Below, piece after piece: positions 46,010-55,795 of a DNA stretch of 64,000 nucleotides (position 1 is its first letter; each line of letters starts with the position of its first letter). This DNA comes from an uncultured Pelagibacteraceae bacterium (GTDB lineage Bacteria; Pseudomonadota; Alphaproteobacteria; Pelagibacterales; AG-422-B15), in NCBI GenBank assembly GCA_902547315.1, contig CACCND010000003.1, positions 1 to 64,000 on the forward strand. Direction: 5' to 3'. The translations under genes and the position numbers were made by a program. A model generated the notes under the pieces. That model worked only from the letters and a program-made list of their open reading frames with translations, was not told where the DNA came from and did not search any database.

Positions 46010-46087
46010 CATCAGTAGTTAATTCCTATCATTAATAAAAAACTTTTGATTTTTTCTTACCTAGGGTCTATAAACCGTTCATCCAAT

Positions 46088-46285
46088 ATGAGTAAATTAA
46101 AAACAAAAAAAGGTGCTAATAAAAGATTTAGGCTTACAGCTTCTGGTAAAGTTAAATCATATCAAAGTGGAAAAAGACACGGTATGATTAAAAGAACAAA
46201 TAATCAGATAAGAAACCAAAGAGGTTCTACAATTTTATCTGATCAAGATGCCCGAATAGTTAAAAAGTTTTTACCCTACGCTTAA
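46088..46285 (+). CDS. rpmI: 50S ribosomal protein L35
   Basis: This is a 65-residue, very basic protein with the L35 pattern [20 protein letters not shown] and a C-terminal [11 protein letters not shown] chose ATG 46088; the frame opens earlier at a TTG (46046), but L35 normally starts with MxKxKTxxGAxKRF. It is part of the infC-rpmI-rplT operon, and the 78 bases after infC may hold control sites. Confidence 0.95.
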   Translation: MSKLKTKKGANKRFRLTASGKVKSYQSGKRHGMIKRTNNQIRNQRGSTILSDQDARIVKKFLPYA

Positions 46286-46301
46286 TAAATAGGAAGATAT
46301 A

Positions 46302-46658
46302 ATGGCAAGAGTTAAAAGAGGAGTTACTGCACACGCAAGACATAAAAAAGTAATAAAGCAAGCCAAAGGATATAGAGGCAGAAGAAAGAATACTTTTAAA
46401 GTCGCAAAGCAAGCTGTAGAAAAATCAATGCAGTATGCCTATCGTGATCGAAGAGTTAAAAAAAGGGAGTTTAGATCACTTTGGACCCAAAGAATAAATG
46501 CTGGAGCAAGATTACATGGAATTTCTTATTCAGTTTTCATGAATGGTCTTAAAAAATTAAACATCGAATTAGATCGTAAAATTTTAGCTGATCTTGCTAT
46601 GAATGAACCTACTTCTTTTGAGCATTTAGCAAAACAGGTTCAGTCCTCAGCCAAATAA
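46302..46658 (+). CDS. rplT: 50S ribosomal protein L20
   Basis: This 118-residue protein begins [20 protein letters not shown]. It has the family stretches [39 protein letters not shown] and [14 protein letters not shown]. It binds 23S rRNA early in assembly and in other bacteria also represses its own operon. It follows rpmI after 16 bases with Shine-Dalgarno AGGAAG. Confidence 0.97.
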   Translation: MARVKRGVTAHARHKKVIKQAKGYRGRRKNTFKVAKQAVEKSMQYAYRDRRVKKREFRSLWTQRINAGARLHGISYSVFMNGLKKLNIELDRKILADLAMNEPTSFEHLAKQVQSSAK

Positions 46659-46729
46659 TTCAGTTGGCATCATATTCTCAAGCATATTATTATTACAGAA
46701 AAAACTAAATCTGATATTGTTGTTCTACG

Positions 46730-47800
46730 ATGAAAGATTTTAGAGAGTTAGAAAATGAAATTAAAAAAGCTTCAGATAAATTTACAAATATCGAAAGCAT
46801 AAATGAATTTAGGATAAAATTTCTTGGTAAGAAAGGTATCATTTCTCTCGAGATGAAAGGGCTAGCCAGTCTTTCCGGCGAACAAAGAAAGCAGCATGCT
46901 GAAAAATTAAATAAGATTAAAGACTCTGTTTTAGAAATAATAGCTTCAAAGACTGAAGAGTTAAATAGCGAGGAATTAGAAAAAAAACTTAACTCTGAAA
47001 CTTTAGATATCACTCTATCCACTTCAAAGTCATACGGAACTATTCACCCAATTAGTCAGGTTATAGAGGAGGTAATAACTATTTTTGGTGACTTAGATTT
47101 TTTTGTTGCAGAAGGACCTGAAGTTGAAACTGATTATAATAATTTTACTGCTTTAAACACTTCTGAACACCACCCTGCACGACAAATGCATGATACTTTT
47201 TATGTAGAAACTGAGACTGATGGAATGCCAAATGTTCTGCGAACTCATACCTCGCCAGTTCAAATAAGAAGTATGTTAAAGCAAAAACCACCAATACGAT
47301 TAATTGCTCCTGGAAAAACGTTTAGATGTGATAATGATCAAACGCACTCTCCTATGTTCCATCAAGTTGAGGGTTTAGTTATAGATCAAGAAAGCAATAT
47401 GAGTCACCTCAAAGGATGTTTAGAAATATTCCTCAAAACTTTTTTTGAGACTGATAAATTAAATATGAGATTTCGACCTAGTCATTTCCCGTTTACGGAA
47501 CCATCTGCAGAAGTTGATATTGGATACACAAAGAAAGGAAACCAATTAATTATTGGAGAGGGAGAGGATTGGTTAGAAATTTTAGGATGCGGAATGGTTC
47601 ATCCAAATGTGCTTGAAAATGTAAATATCAATTCAGATGAATATCAAGGCTATGCATTTGGTATGGGTATAGAAAGGCTTGCAATGCTCAAATACGGAAT
47701 TAGTGATTTAAGAACTTTCTTTGATAGTGATCTAAGATGGAATAAGCATTATGGTTTTTCACCTTTGAACATACCTTCGATCATAGGAGACTTAAGCTAA
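46730..47800 (+). CDS. pheS: Phenylalanyl-tRNA synthetase alpha subunit
   Basis: This is a 356-residue catalytic subunit. The N-terminal coiled coil is followed by a class II core with GPEVETDYNNFTALNTSEHH, RTHTSPVQIRSML, FHQVEGLVID and the motif 3 region GYAFGMGIERLAMLKYGISD. It lies 71 bases after rplT and 0 bases before pheT. An attenuator is known here in some bacteria; I see no clear leader peptide. Confidence 0.96.
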   Translation: MKDFRELENEIKKASDKFTNIESINEFRIKFLGKKGIISLEMKGLASLSGEQRKQHAEKLNKIKDSVLEIIASKTEELNSEELEKKLNSETLDITLSTSKSYGTIHPISQVIEEVITIFGDLDFFVAEGPEVETDYNNFTALNTSEHHPARQMHDTFYVETETDGMPNVLRTHTSPVQIRSMLKQKPPIRLIAPGKTFRCDNDQTHSPMFHQVEGLVIDQESNMSHLKGCLEIFLKTFFETDKLNMRFRPSHFPFTEPSAEVDIGYTKKGNQLIIGEGEDWLEILGCGMVHPNVLENVNINSDEYQGYAFGMGIERLAMLKYGISDLRTFFDSDLRWNKHYGFSPLNIPSIIGDLS

Positions 47801-50188
47801 ATGAAATTTAGTTATTCTTGGTTAACTGAGCATCTTAAGACAAATGCTAATTTCGAAGAAATTGAAAAGAAACTCACTTCTATCGGCCTTGAAGTTGATG
47901 ATATTCAGGACACGGGTAAATTATACCAGGATTTTATTGTTGGACAGGTGCTTGAAGAAAAAAAACACCCAAATGCCGATAAATTAAAACTATGCAAAGT
48001 TGATATTGGTAAGGAAAAGGTTGATGTAGTTTGTGGTGCGCCAAATGTAGAGAAAGGTATGAAGGTGGTTTATGCACCGGTTGGATCAACTATCCCGGTT
48101 AATCAAATGAAGATTAAAGCTGCCAAGATCAGAGGAGTAGAATCCTATGGAATGATGTGTTCAGAATATGAACTTGGTATCTCAAATGAGCATGATGGAA
48201 TAATTCGACTTGAGGAAAAAGAAACTATTGGAAGATCTTTTTCAGAGATTTATGGCTCTAATGATATTGTAATAGAAATTGGTATCACGCCAAATCGACA
48301 AGATTGTCTTGGTGTAAAAGGAATAGCTCGAGATCTTGCTTCAGCTGGTATGGGGGAATTGTTAGAGAGAAAAATATTTAGAGAAAAAGGCCGCTTTAAT
48401 TCACCAATTAAAATTGAAATACAAGATAATAAAATCTGCTCGGCCTTTGCTGGAAGATATTTTAGAAATGTAAAGAATACTGAAAGCCCGGAATGGCTAA
48501 AAAATAAACTTAAGTCAATAGGTTTAAGACCAATATCTGCGCTGGTCGATATAACTAATTTTGTGATGTATGACGAGAATAGGCCACTTCACGTATACGA
48601 TGCGGATAAAATAGATGGCAAAATTATAGTACGTGCAGCAAATGATGGAGAACGTTTCCTAGCGCTTGATGAAAAAAGTTATCAGCTAAAAAATGGTATG
48701 TGCGTAATAGCGGATGAAAAAAAAGTACTAGGCCTAGGAGGGATCATGGGGGGCGAAAGCACAGGTTGCAGCACTGAGACAACGAATGTTTTACTAGAAT
48801 CTGCCTTATTTGATGAAATTAACACAGCCAAGACGGGAAGAAACTTGTCAATCTTAAGTGATGCAAGATATCGTTTTGAAAGAGGCATTGATCCAAATTC
48901 AACTCTAAAAGGGATAGATCTTGCAACTCAATTAATTCTTGAAATATGCGGCGGTGAGTGCAGTGAGGTTGAGTTGGCTGGAAGTATCAAAGAAAATAAA
49001 AATGAGGTATCAACTTCTAGTAGTTATATTTCAAGAAGACTGGGTTTTGAAGTTTCTGACAAAGAATTGAGATCTATACTTAGTTCTCTAGGAATCGAAA
49101 CTAACCAAAAAGGTGATGTTATTAAATGTTCAATACCTTCTTGGCGACAAGATATTCACGGAGAAGCCGACATAAGTGAAGAAGTTATTCGCATTAAAGG
49201 ATATGAAAATATACCAACAAGTAATATAAGATTAAAAAGTAAAATTAATCAAAATATCTTAAATTACGCACAAAAGAAGTTGGTTAAAGCAAGACACTTC
49301 ATTGCTTCAATTGGATATGATGAACTAGTAACATTTTCATTCACAGACTCAAAAAATTGTGAAGTATTTGGCGATATAAATAAATTAAAAATTGTAAATC
49401 CTATATCAGAGGAGTTGAACATATTAAGACCTAACCTTCTCCCTAATCTTCTTCATGCAATTAAAAAAAACATGAACAGAAATTTTGACTCATTTTCGAT
49501 CTTTGAGATAGGTAGTCAGTACAGATCAACATCTCCCGAGGATCAATTGAATATTGTATGTGGAATTAAATCAGGAATTAAGACAGAGAAGTCTTGGAAG
49601 AATAATCAGACAGAATTTGATATATATGATGTAAAACAAGATGTAACTTCCTTAATTGACCATTTAATGCCAGGTAATAAAAAAATATCAATCTCTAATG
49701 AATGTCCTTCGTGGTATCATCCCGGAAGATCTGGCTCGATAATAATTAATAATTCTGTTGTTGCTGGATATTTTGGAGAGCTGCATCCAAGAGTTGCAAG
49801 TCAATTTAAGATTAAGAATAGAACAAATATATTTGAGCTATATCTTGATAAATTGCCAAACACAGAAAAGAAAACTACCAACAAACCTGTACTTAACTTA
49901 AGTGAATTTCAGATTGTCACAAGAGACTTTGCCTTTGTTATTGATAAAAAAGTAAAAGGCGAAGAAGTTGTTACTTCAGCCTTTAAGGTAGATAAGGAAT
50001 TAATTAGAAATGTTGAAATCTTTGATTTATTTGAAGATGATAGTCTTGGAAATGACAAAAAGTCTATTGCTATAAAGGTTACATTACAATCTAACGAAAA
50101 AACTCTTGCCGAAAATGACATTTCTGAAATAAGTTCAAAAATTATTAAATCTGTGGAAAAGTCTACTTCCGGAACTGTTAGATCCTAA
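47801..50188 (+). CDS. pheT: Phenylalanyl-tRNA synthetase beta subunit
   Basis: This is a 795-residue partner of PheS. Domains in order are an N-terminal tRNA-binding OB fold ([20 protein letters not shown]), the B3/B4 editing part ([20 protein letters not shown]), the B5 domain, the catalytic-like core ([19 protein letters not shown] near its end) and a C-terminal FDX-ACB anticodon domain ([17 protein letters not shown]). Length is normal. It follows pheS directly. Confidence 0.96.
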   Translation: MKFSYSWLTEHLKTNANFEEIEKKLTSIGLEVDDIQDTGKLYQDFIVGQVLEEKKHPNADKLKLCKVDIGKEKVDVVCGAPNVEKGMKVVYAPVGSTIPVNQMKIKAAKIRGVESYGMMCSEYELGISNEHDGIIRLEEKETIGRSFSEIYGSNDIVIEIGITPNRQDCLGVKGIARDLASAGMGELLERKIFREKGRFNSPIKIEIQDNKICSAFAGRYFRNVKNTESPEWLKNKLKSIGLRPISALVDITNFVMYDENRPLHVYDADKIDGKIIVRAANDGERFLALDEKSYQLKNGMCVIADEKKVLGLGGIMGGESTGCSTETTNVLLESALFDEINTAKTGRNLSILSDARYRFERGIDPNSTLKGIDLATQLILEICGGECSEVELAGSIKENKNEVSTSSSYISRRLGFEVSDKELRSILSSLGIETNQKGDVIKCSIPSWRQDIHGEADISEEVIRIKGYENIPTSNIRLKSKINQNILNYAQKKLVKARHFIASIGYDELVTFSFTDSKNCEVFGDINKLKIVNPISEELNILRPNLLPNLLHAIKKNMNRNFDSFSIFEIGSQYRSTSPEDQLNIVCGIKSGIKTEKSWKNNQTEFDIYDVKQDVTSLIDHLMPGNKKISISNECPSWYHPGRSGSIIINNSVVAGYFGELHPRVASQFKIKNRTNIFELYLDKLPNTEKKTTNKPVLNLSEFQIVTRDFAFVIDKKVKGEEVVTSAFKVDKELIRNVEIFDLFEDDSLGNDKKSIAIKVTLQSNEKTLAENDISEISSKIIKSVEKSTSGTVRS

Positions 50189-50199
50189 ATAAATATTTT

Positions 50200-51999
50200 A
50201 TGACTGGCACTAAAAACATAAGAAATTTTTCTATTATCGCTCATATTGATCATGGAAAATCTACTTTAGCTGACAGATTGATTCAATTCTGTGGAGGGCT
50301 TTCTGAAAGAGAAATGAAAGCACAGGTACTTGACTCCATGGATATTGAAAGAGAACGTGGAATAACAATCAAGGCTCAAACTGTGCAATTAAAATACAAA
50401 GCAAAAAATGGTGAAACGTACACACTAAACATTATTGATACACCTGGCCATGTTGATTTTAGCTATGAAGTTAACAGATCATTATCTGCTTGCGAGGGAT
50501 CGCTATTGGTTGTTGATGCAAGTCAGGGTGTTGAAGCTCAAACATTAGCTAACTTATATCAAGCTGTAGAAAATGATCACGTCATTATACCCGTGTTAAA
50601 TAAAATAGATTTACCAGCAGCTGATCCAGAGAGAGTTAAAAATCAAATTGAAGATATTTTAGGTATTGATACCAGTAACGTACTTGAAATTTCTGCTAAA
50701 TCAGGCCTTGGTATTGAAGATGTATTAGAAAATATTGTAAATGAATTACCATCTCCTGTAGGCGATGAAAGCAAACAATTAAAAGCAATGCTAGTAGACA
50801 GTTGGTATGATGCCTACCTGGGTGTTGTGATATTGGTTCGTGTGATTGATGGAGTTCTAAAAAAAGGTATGGAGGTACGTTTCCATCAAACTAATACAAA
50901 ACATTTAATAGAAAGAATTGGTTGTTTCACCCCAAAAATGGTAGATAACGAGCTTATCAATGCTGGTGAATTAGGTTTTATAACAGCTGCAATAAAAGAA
51001 GTAGCTCAAACTAAGGTTGGGGATACAATACTACTAGCTAATGATAAACAAACTGAGCCTTTACCTGGCTTCAAGCCAAGTCAGCCTGTAGTATTTTGTG
51101 GTTTATTTCCAACAAATGCTGCTGATTTTAGATTTTTAAAAGATGCATTGGCTAAGTTAAAGCTTAATGACTCCAGTTTTCATTTTGAACAAGAAACCTC
51201 AGCAGCCCTCGGAATGGGTTTTAGATGTGGTTTTCTTGGATTATTACACTTAGAAATTATTGTCGAAAGACTTGATAGAGAATTCAATTTAGATCTAATA
51301 ACTACAGCTCCTAGTGTGATTTATAACTTAGTTTTAAATGACGGAAGCTCACTTGAATTACATAACCCAGCAGATATGCCAGAAGTTATGAAAATTAAAA
51401 GTATTTCTGAACCTTGGATTAAAGCAACAATTATTTGTCCTGATGAATATTTGGGTAGCATCATATCTCTCTGCGAAGATAAGAGAGGAATACAAAAAGA
51501 ATTATCTTATTCTGGATCAAGAGTAATTCTAAATTATAAATTACCTCTAAATGAAATTGTTTTTGATTTTTATGATCGATTGAAGTCAATTTCTAGTGGA
51601 TATGCAAGTTTTGATTATGAAATTGATGAGTATGTTGAAAGTGATTTGGTAAGACTTAGTATATTGGTAAACGATGAGTCAGTAGACGCTTTGTCAATTA
51701 TTGTTCATCGAAGTTTTTCTGAAAAAAAAGGTCGAGCTGTATGCGAAAAACTAAAAGAATTAATTCCTCGTCATCAATTTCATATTCCAATCCAAGCAGC
51801 AATTGGCGGTAAAATTATTGCCCGTGAAACAGTCAGAGGATACCGTAAAAATGTTATTGAAAGGATACATGGTGGGGGAGCTACTGATAGAAAAAGAAAA
51901 TTACTTGATAAGCAGAAAAAAGGAAAACAGAGACTTAGAACTTACGGTAAGGTCGATATTCCACAAGAAGCCTTTATTGCTGCTTTAAAAGTTGAATAA
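50200..51999 (+). CDS. lepA: Elongation factor 4 (LepA)
   Basis: This is a 599-residue translational GTPase. The G domain shows [36 protein letters not shown] and [13 protein letters not shown]. The LepA-specific C-terminus carries [19 protein letters not shown] and [16 protein letters not shown]. Its stop codon is directly followed by the first base of tRNA-Ser, so the two are probably one transcript, with the tRNA cut out by RNase P. Confidence 0.97.
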   Translation: MTGTKNIRNFSIIAHIDHGKSTLADRLIQFCGGLSEREMKAQVLDSMDIERERGITIKAQTVQLKYKAKNGETYTLNIIDTPGHVDFSYEVNRSLSACEGSLLVVDASQGVEAQTLANLYQAVENDHVIIPVLNKIDLPAADPERVKNQIEDILGIDTSNVLEISAKSGLGIEDVLENIVNELPSPVGDESKQLKAMLVDSWYDAYLGVVILVRVIDGVLKKGMEVRFHQTNTKHLIERIGCFTPKMVDNELINAGELGFITAAIKEVAQTKVGDTILLANDKQTEPLPGFKPSQPVVFCGLFPTNAADFRFLKDALAKLKLNDSSFHFEQETSAALGMGFRCGFLGLLHLEIIVERLDREFNLDLITTAPSVIYNLVLNDGSSLELHNPADMPEVMKIKSISEPWIKATIICPDEYLGSIISLCEDKRGIQKELSYSGSRVILNYKLPLNEIVFDFYDRLKSISSGYASFDYEIDEYVESDLVRLSILVNDESVDALSIIVHRSFSEKKGRAVCEKLKELIPRHQFHIPIQAAIGGKIIARETVRGYRKNVIERIHGGGATDRKRKLLDKQKKGKQRLRTYGKVDIPQEAFIAALKVE

Positions 52000-52089
52000 G
52001 GAAAGGTGGCCGAGTGGTTGAAGGCGCACGCTTGGAAAGCGTGTATGCGGGTGACCGTATCGTGGGTTCGAATCCCATCCTTTCCGCCA
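52000..52089 (+). tRNA. tRNA-Ser (anticodon GGA)
   Basis: This is a 90-base class II tRNA with acceptor stem GGAAAGG/CCTTTCC, discriminator G and encoded CCA. The anticodon loop is CTTGGAAAG with GGA, there is a long variable arm (GTATGCGGGTGACCGTAT) and the T loop is GTTCGAATC. It begins immediately after the lepA stop codon. Confidence 0.96.
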
Positions 52090-52154
52090 TGAAGATAAAT
52101 TATTATTTTTAATCCTTAGTCAACCTTAGCATGAATGTTATATTTATTTAATTA

Positions 52155-52715
52155 ATGATTAATAGAGAAAACACTCTAATTTTAGTAGCTCTTGAGGATG
52201 AACTTCCAAGAGAAGTTCTGCCAGAGTGGAATATAAATTATACCGGTGTCGGAAAAGTTAATGCAACATACCATGCCACAAAATCAATAATTAATTTTTC
52301 TCCAAAATATGTCATAAACTTCGGTTCAGCTGGATCACTGAATCCCTCAATTGCTGGATTACAAAAAATTACTAAGTTCCTTCAAAGAGATATGCACGCT
52401 GAACAACTTGGATTTAAAACAGGCGAAACTCCTTTTGATAAGATAAACACTATAATCACAGAAAATGATGGTATTTCATGTAGCTCAGGAGATAATTTTG
52501 TCGATAAAACACCTCAAATATTATCAGATGTAGTTGATATGGAAGCCTATTCAATTGCAAAAGTATGTGAGAGAGAGGGCGTTAAATTCATATGCTATAA
52601 GTTTATTTCAGATAATGCTGATAAAGAAGCTAGTAAAGATTGGAAAGAGAATTTCTCAATAGGATCGAATTTATTTAAATTAAAATTACTAAATGAATTA
52701 GTAGATAAACTATGA
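52155..52715 (+). CDS. Nucleoside phosphorylase-family protein (MTA/SAH nucleosidase-like)
   Basis: This is a 186-residue protein of the PNP/UDP phosphorylase fold, shorter than Pfs/MTAN (about 230). Motifs are YTGVGKVNATYHATKSI, VINFGSAGSLNPSI and VVDMEAYSIAKVCEREG, the last carrying the Met-Glu pair that binds ribose. It probably cleaves an N-glycosidic bond in purine or SAM-byproduct salvage; I cannot tell which. The T-run after its stop (52719-52725) with the weak stem AAACT/AGTTT may be a terminator. Confidence 0.8.
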   Translation: MINRENTLILVALEDELPREVLPEWNINYTGVGKVNATYHATKSIINFSPKYVINFGSAGSLNPSIAGLQKITKFLQRDMHAEQLGFKTGETPFDKINTIITENDGISCSSGDNFVDKTPQILSDVVDMEAYSIAKVCEREGVKFICYKFISDNADKEASKDWKENFSIGSNLFKLKLLNELVDKL

Positions 52716-52736
52716 GTTTTTTTTATCAAATTAAGC

Positions 52737-52901
52737 TTATAAACCCCCCGTGATAAGCCCTATCATTCCTAAAAGTAACCATAACATTAACATCGTTCTT
52801 TCATTAAAAATTCTACTACTTTCAATTTTATTAAATTGATTATAAATAACTAAAGACAAAAGAAAGGTGAGAATTAAAAGGTAAACAATTGTAAAAATCA
52901 T
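52737..52901 (-). CDS. Small two-helix membrane protein, unknown
   Basis: This is a 54-residue minus-strand ORF. Helix 1 is IFTIVYLLILTFLLSLVIY, then a polar turn NQFNKIESSRIFNERT, then helix 2 MLMLWLLLGMIGLIT ending in GGL. The hydrophobic pattern and the Asn/Lys/Arg-rich connector are those of a genuine small inner-membrane protein. It fills the 214-base gap before the MFS gene. Family and function are unknown to me. Confidence 0.5.
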   Translation of the reverse strand: MIFTIVYLLILTFLLSLVIYNQFNKIESSRIFNERTMLMLWLLLGMIGLITGGL

Positions 52902-52929
52902 AAGAATAATTGTATCTAATCATTTATAG

Positions 52930-54153
52930 ATGTATATAAATTATATTATGTTTTTATACAGGCATTCATTTACGTACTTAGTAATAATAAGTGGATGCGT
53001 ACTTTTATTTGTATCTTTTGGCATTAGACATTCATCTGGTTTATATCTTATCCCAATTTCAGATTATATAAATACTGGTAGAGAGGTATTTGGTCTTGCA
53101 ATTGCCATTCAATTTTTAATGATTGGTATTGGTTCACCAATCTTTGGAGCTATTGCAGATAAATACAACTCTTCTATTGCTGGCTTATTAGGTGTTTTAT
53201 TTTTTTTGGGTGGTCTTTTAATGATGTCAAATATTGAAGGGCCTGACACATTGATTATTTCTCAAATATTTTTTGGTTTTGGATGTGCTGGTTGTGGAAC
53301 AGCTGTTATTTTAGGAGCTGTAGGAAAGGCGGTTACAGGTAAAAATCAAACCCTAGCTCTTGGAATTGTAATGGCCGCTGGCTCGCTTGGACAATTTTTG
53401 ATTGTTCCTTTTGCAGGTTATTTGATTAATTTGAACGGCTGGCAAAGTTCAATTTATAATTTATGCTTGATTTCTCTTATAATGTTAATTTTCTCATTAG
53501 CACTCACTAAAATCTCAAACAAATCCGTAAATAATGAAGAAATTAGTCGTTCTTTAGCATCAGTTTTAAATGATGCATTCCTGAATAAAAGCTATTTATT
53601 ATTAACAATTGGTTTTTTTGTTTGTGGATTTCATATTTCCTTCGTTGCCACACACCTTCCTGCTTATCTTAATGATGTATTTTTGCCTCAATGGATAGGA
53701 TCTTGGTCTCTTGCATTGATCGGACTTTTTAATGTTATTGGTACGTTATTTTTTGGTTATTTGGGCGATACAAAATCAAAAAAAAATTTATTAGTGATAC
53801 TTTACTTGCTAAGAGCCCTCTTATTTTTAATTTTTATTTTTTTGCCTAAAACTGAGGTTACAGTTTTATTATTTGCGTCAATTCTGGGGATATTATGGCT
53901 TTCAACCGTACCATTAACTAGTGGAATAATTTCTGTTATCTTTGGTTCAAAGTATATGTCAATGTTATATGGGTTTACTTTTCTTTCTCATCAAGTGGGA
54001 TCATTTTTTGGAAGTTGGTTTGGTGGTAGGCTTTATGATTATTATGGATCTTATGAAATAATGTGGTGGTTGTGTGTTTTTCTTGGATTTGCCTCAGCGG
54101 TAATTCATTTTCCCATTTTAGAAAAGAATATTTATAGAATTCAAACTCAATAA
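52930..54153 (+). CDS. Major facilitator superfamily transporter
   Basis: This is a 407-residue carrier with twelve hydrophobic segments. The loop between helices 2 and 3 is GAIADKYNSSIAG, a form of the MFS motif A, and its second-half partner is FFGYLGDTKSKKN. FVSFGIRHSSGLYLIPISD and SIIGLF-like helix 7 fit the oxalate/monocarboxylate-type branch, but substrate assignment is not possible. A second ATG at 52948 (MFLYRHSF) could be the true start. Confidence 0.87.
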   Translation: MYINYIMFLYRHSFTYLVIISGCVLLFVSFGIRHSSGLYLIPISDYINTGREVFGLAIAIQFLMIGIGSPIFGAIADKYNSSIAGLLGVLFFLGGLLMMSNIEGPDTLIISQIFFGFGCAGCGTAVILGAVGKAVTGKNQTLALGIVMAAGSLGQFLIVPFAGYLINLNGWQSSIYNLCLISLIMLIFSLALTKISNKSVNNEEISRSLASVLNDAFLNKSYLLLTIGFFVCGFHISFVATHLPAYLNDVFLPQWIGSWSLALIGLFNVIGTLFFGYLGDTKSKKNLLVILYLLRALLFLIFIFLPKTEVTVLLFASILGILWLSTVPLTSGIISVIFGSKYMSMLYGFTFLSHQVGSFFGSWFGGRLYDYYGSYEIMWWLCVFLGFASAVIHFPILEKNIYRIQTQ

Positions 54154-54220
54154 TTTTTAATTGCGATAATTGTTTATTAAATAAATTTTCTTATCGATTG
54201 ATTTTATATACAATTTTAAA

Positions 54221-54237
54221 TTATTCACTTATCCACA
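54221..54237 (+). promoter_or_regulatory. Tandem DnaA-box-like sites
   Basis: TTATTCACT (one mismatch) is overlapped at one base by TTATCCACA, the exact strong DnaA box. They lie in the AT-rich 287-base gap 54154-54440 that also holds the structured RNA. This could be a chance hit or a DnaA titration or regulatory site. Confidence 0.35.
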
Positions 54238-54306
54238 GGGTAATAAATTTTTTTTGTTAATTTATAATTTCATTCTCTAGATAATTGTATTAAGATTTTT
54301 TCCATC

Positions 54307-54411
54307 GGACGAACAAAGAACGAAAGCCCTTCGGGGAGTTTGTCGGCGGTAAGCCGAGTTTCGGGGCGGAATAGAGACCTTTAGGGGTTTGTGTTGTGCC
54401 CCGTTTTTTTT
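54307..54411 (+). ncRNA. Structured leader or small RNA with intrinsic terminator, unassigned
   Basis: This GC-rich island lies in a very AT-rich gap. Stem A is GACGAAC (54308-54314) with GTTTGTC (54338-54344), enclosing CCC-TTCG-GGG (54327-54336), an ultrastable UUCG hairpin. Stem B is TCGGC/GCCGA (54343-54347, 54353-54357). Stem C is CGGGGC (54362-54367) with GCCCCG (54398-54403), followed by eight T, a clear plus-strand terminator. CGGGG at 54332-54336 can also pair with CCCCG of stem C, so two exclusive folds exist. It ends 29 bases before a LysE-family exporter. It could be an exporter-controlling attenuator or riboswitch, or an independent small RNA. I match it to no family. Confidence 0.6.
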
Positions 54412-54440
54412 GCCTCCCATAGATATTACTGCTTGTTTCT

Positions 54441-55067
54441 ATGATTTTTGATTTCTCATTACTGTACTTTTTCATACCAGTTTTTTTCATAATATCCATT
54501 ACACCAGGTTTATGCATGACACTTGCTTTAACAATGGGAATTACAATAGGTGTAAAAAATACAATGAAAATGATGGTTGGAGAATTGATTGGAGTTTTGA
54601 TTGTGGCAGGCACAGCAGTGGTAGGAGGTGGAGCGATCATCTCGTCCTTTCCAATTGCATTTGCAGTTTTTAAATATGGAGGAGGTCTTTATTTGATGTT
54701 TGTTGGGTATCAGATGATCAACTCAAGAGGATCACTAGCATTAAATTTGGATGGGTCACATTCATTTGATATAAATTTCTTCAAATTAGCAATGCAGGGC
54801 TTTATAACTGCTGTTGCGAACCCAAAAGGTTGGGCATTTTTTATTGCAATGGTACCTGCATTTATAAATTATGAAACTAATTTAATTCCGCAAATGTCAG
54901 CGCTCATAATAATTATTCTTATAATTGAGTTTATTTCACTTATGATTTACGCAACTGGAGGACAAGCTTTAGGAATTATGTTAAAAAAACAAAATAATAT
55001 TAAACTTATTAATGGATTAGCAGGTTTCTTAATGGTAGGAGTTGGTGTCTGGTTAGCTCTAAGCTAA
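54441..55067 (+). CDS. LysE/RhtB-family exporter
   Basis: This is a 208-residue inner-membrane amino-acid or metabolite exporter with about six helices. The N-terminal family motif is ISITPGLCMTLALTMGITIG, then FKYGGGLYLMFVGYQM and AVANPKGWAFFIAMVPAFI. It lacks a good Shine-Dalgarno and sits just after a strong intrinsic terminator, so expression may depend on read-through of that RNA. It ends convergently on the isomerase-like gene with a 4-base overlap. Confidence 0.88.
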   Translation: MIFDFSLLYFFIPVFFIISITPGLCMTLALTMGITIGVKNTMKMMVGELIGVLIVAGTAVVGGGAIISSFPIAFAVFKYGGGLYLMFVGYQMINSRGSLALNLDGSHSFDINFFKLAMQGFITAVANPKGWAFFIAMVPAFINYETNLIPQMSALIIIILIIEFISLMIYATGGQALGIMLKKQNNIKLINGLAGFLMVGVGVWLALS

Positions 55068-55795
55068 TGTTTTGAAAAAAGAATTCCTGGACCAGCTGTA
55101 CTATCAATTCCAGCCTCTCTTAGCATTTGCCAGCTAATCGCCTGATTTGATGAGATTACCGGTTTATCTAATATTTTCTCAGCGTCATTGATAATTTTAA
55201 ATGTTTTAAGGTTAGTGCATGAAATAAAAACTGCTTCGCAATCTTTTTTACCAACTTCTATTATAGCTTCAAGGCTGTCTTTAGCTGAAATCCTTGCAAC
55301 ATTCTTGTCATTGGATTCATTAAAAGAAATTTGGTTTTGAATTATAAAATTATTAGCATGCAAATGATCACGTAAAGATTTAGTTACCGACTCTTGATAA
55401 GGTGATACAAAATTAATTTTTCTACAGCCTAACGTTCTCATAGCTTTTTTTACAGCTCTTATTGGATCAGTTACAAATGCCGATTTATGTTTTTTATTTA
55501 TAAGACTTTGAATTTTATCTGAGCCAATAACTGTTGCGCCTGATGTACAAGCATATCCAATACTATCATACTTAATATCAGGTAATAAAGCTGATGCTGC
55601 TGGCAATTCTTTTTCCATAAGTCCAAGATTTTTATTACTCACAATATTGTTACAATGAATGCGTGAGTGATTGATTGATATACTTTGATCAAGAATGGTT
55701 CTGATTTCTTGCTCGATAGTTTCATCGCTCTGAAGAACGATCAGCCCCAATCTCGCTTTGTAATGTCTATTATTATCCAATTCATATTTTCTCAT
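55064..55795 (-). CDS. Asp/Glu racemase-superfamily protein, maleate isomerase-like
   Basis: This is a 243-residue protein of the family with maleate cis-trans isomerase and arylmalonate decarboxylase. Both catalytic cysteines are present: Cys83 in GYACTSGATVIG and Cys193 in FISCTNLKT. Two cysteines favour a racemase or isomerase mechanism over decarboxylase, which needs one. Its ATG overlaps the stop of the carboxyltransferase gene by 4 bases, so both probably act on the same dicarboxylate or acyl-CoA route. Confidence 0.82.
   Translation of the reverse strand: MRKYELDNNRHYKARLGLIVLQSDETIEQEIRTILDQSISINHSRIHCNNIVSNKNLGLMEKELPAASALLPDIKYDSIGYACTSGATVIGSDKIQSLINKKHKSAFVTDPIRAVKKAMRTLGCRKINFVSPYQESVTKSLRDHLHANNFIIQNQISFNESNDKNVARISAKDSLEAIIEVGKKDCEAVFISCTNLKTFKIINDAEKILDKPVISSNQAISWQMLREAGIDSTAGPGILFSKH

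Noticed and set aside
45635-46012. Open minus frame of 125 codons across infC
   Set aside because: It is the antisense of the IF-3 coding region, with no ribosome site or recognisable domain.
54154-54440. Chromosomal replication origin suggested by the DnaA boxes and AT richness
   Set aside because: Only two boxes are seen, and the highly expressed infC-rpmI-rplT-pheST-lepA block points toward this site, which would give head-on replication. Typical origin neighbours are absent.
54290-54640. Open minus frame of 116 codons across the structured RNA and the start of the LysE gene
   Set aside because: It is antisense to a clear LysE-family N-terminus and the RNA stems. Its composition (Pro, Ser, Thr, Lys rich) reflects GC-rich hairpins and an antisense membrane gene, and no domain is visible.
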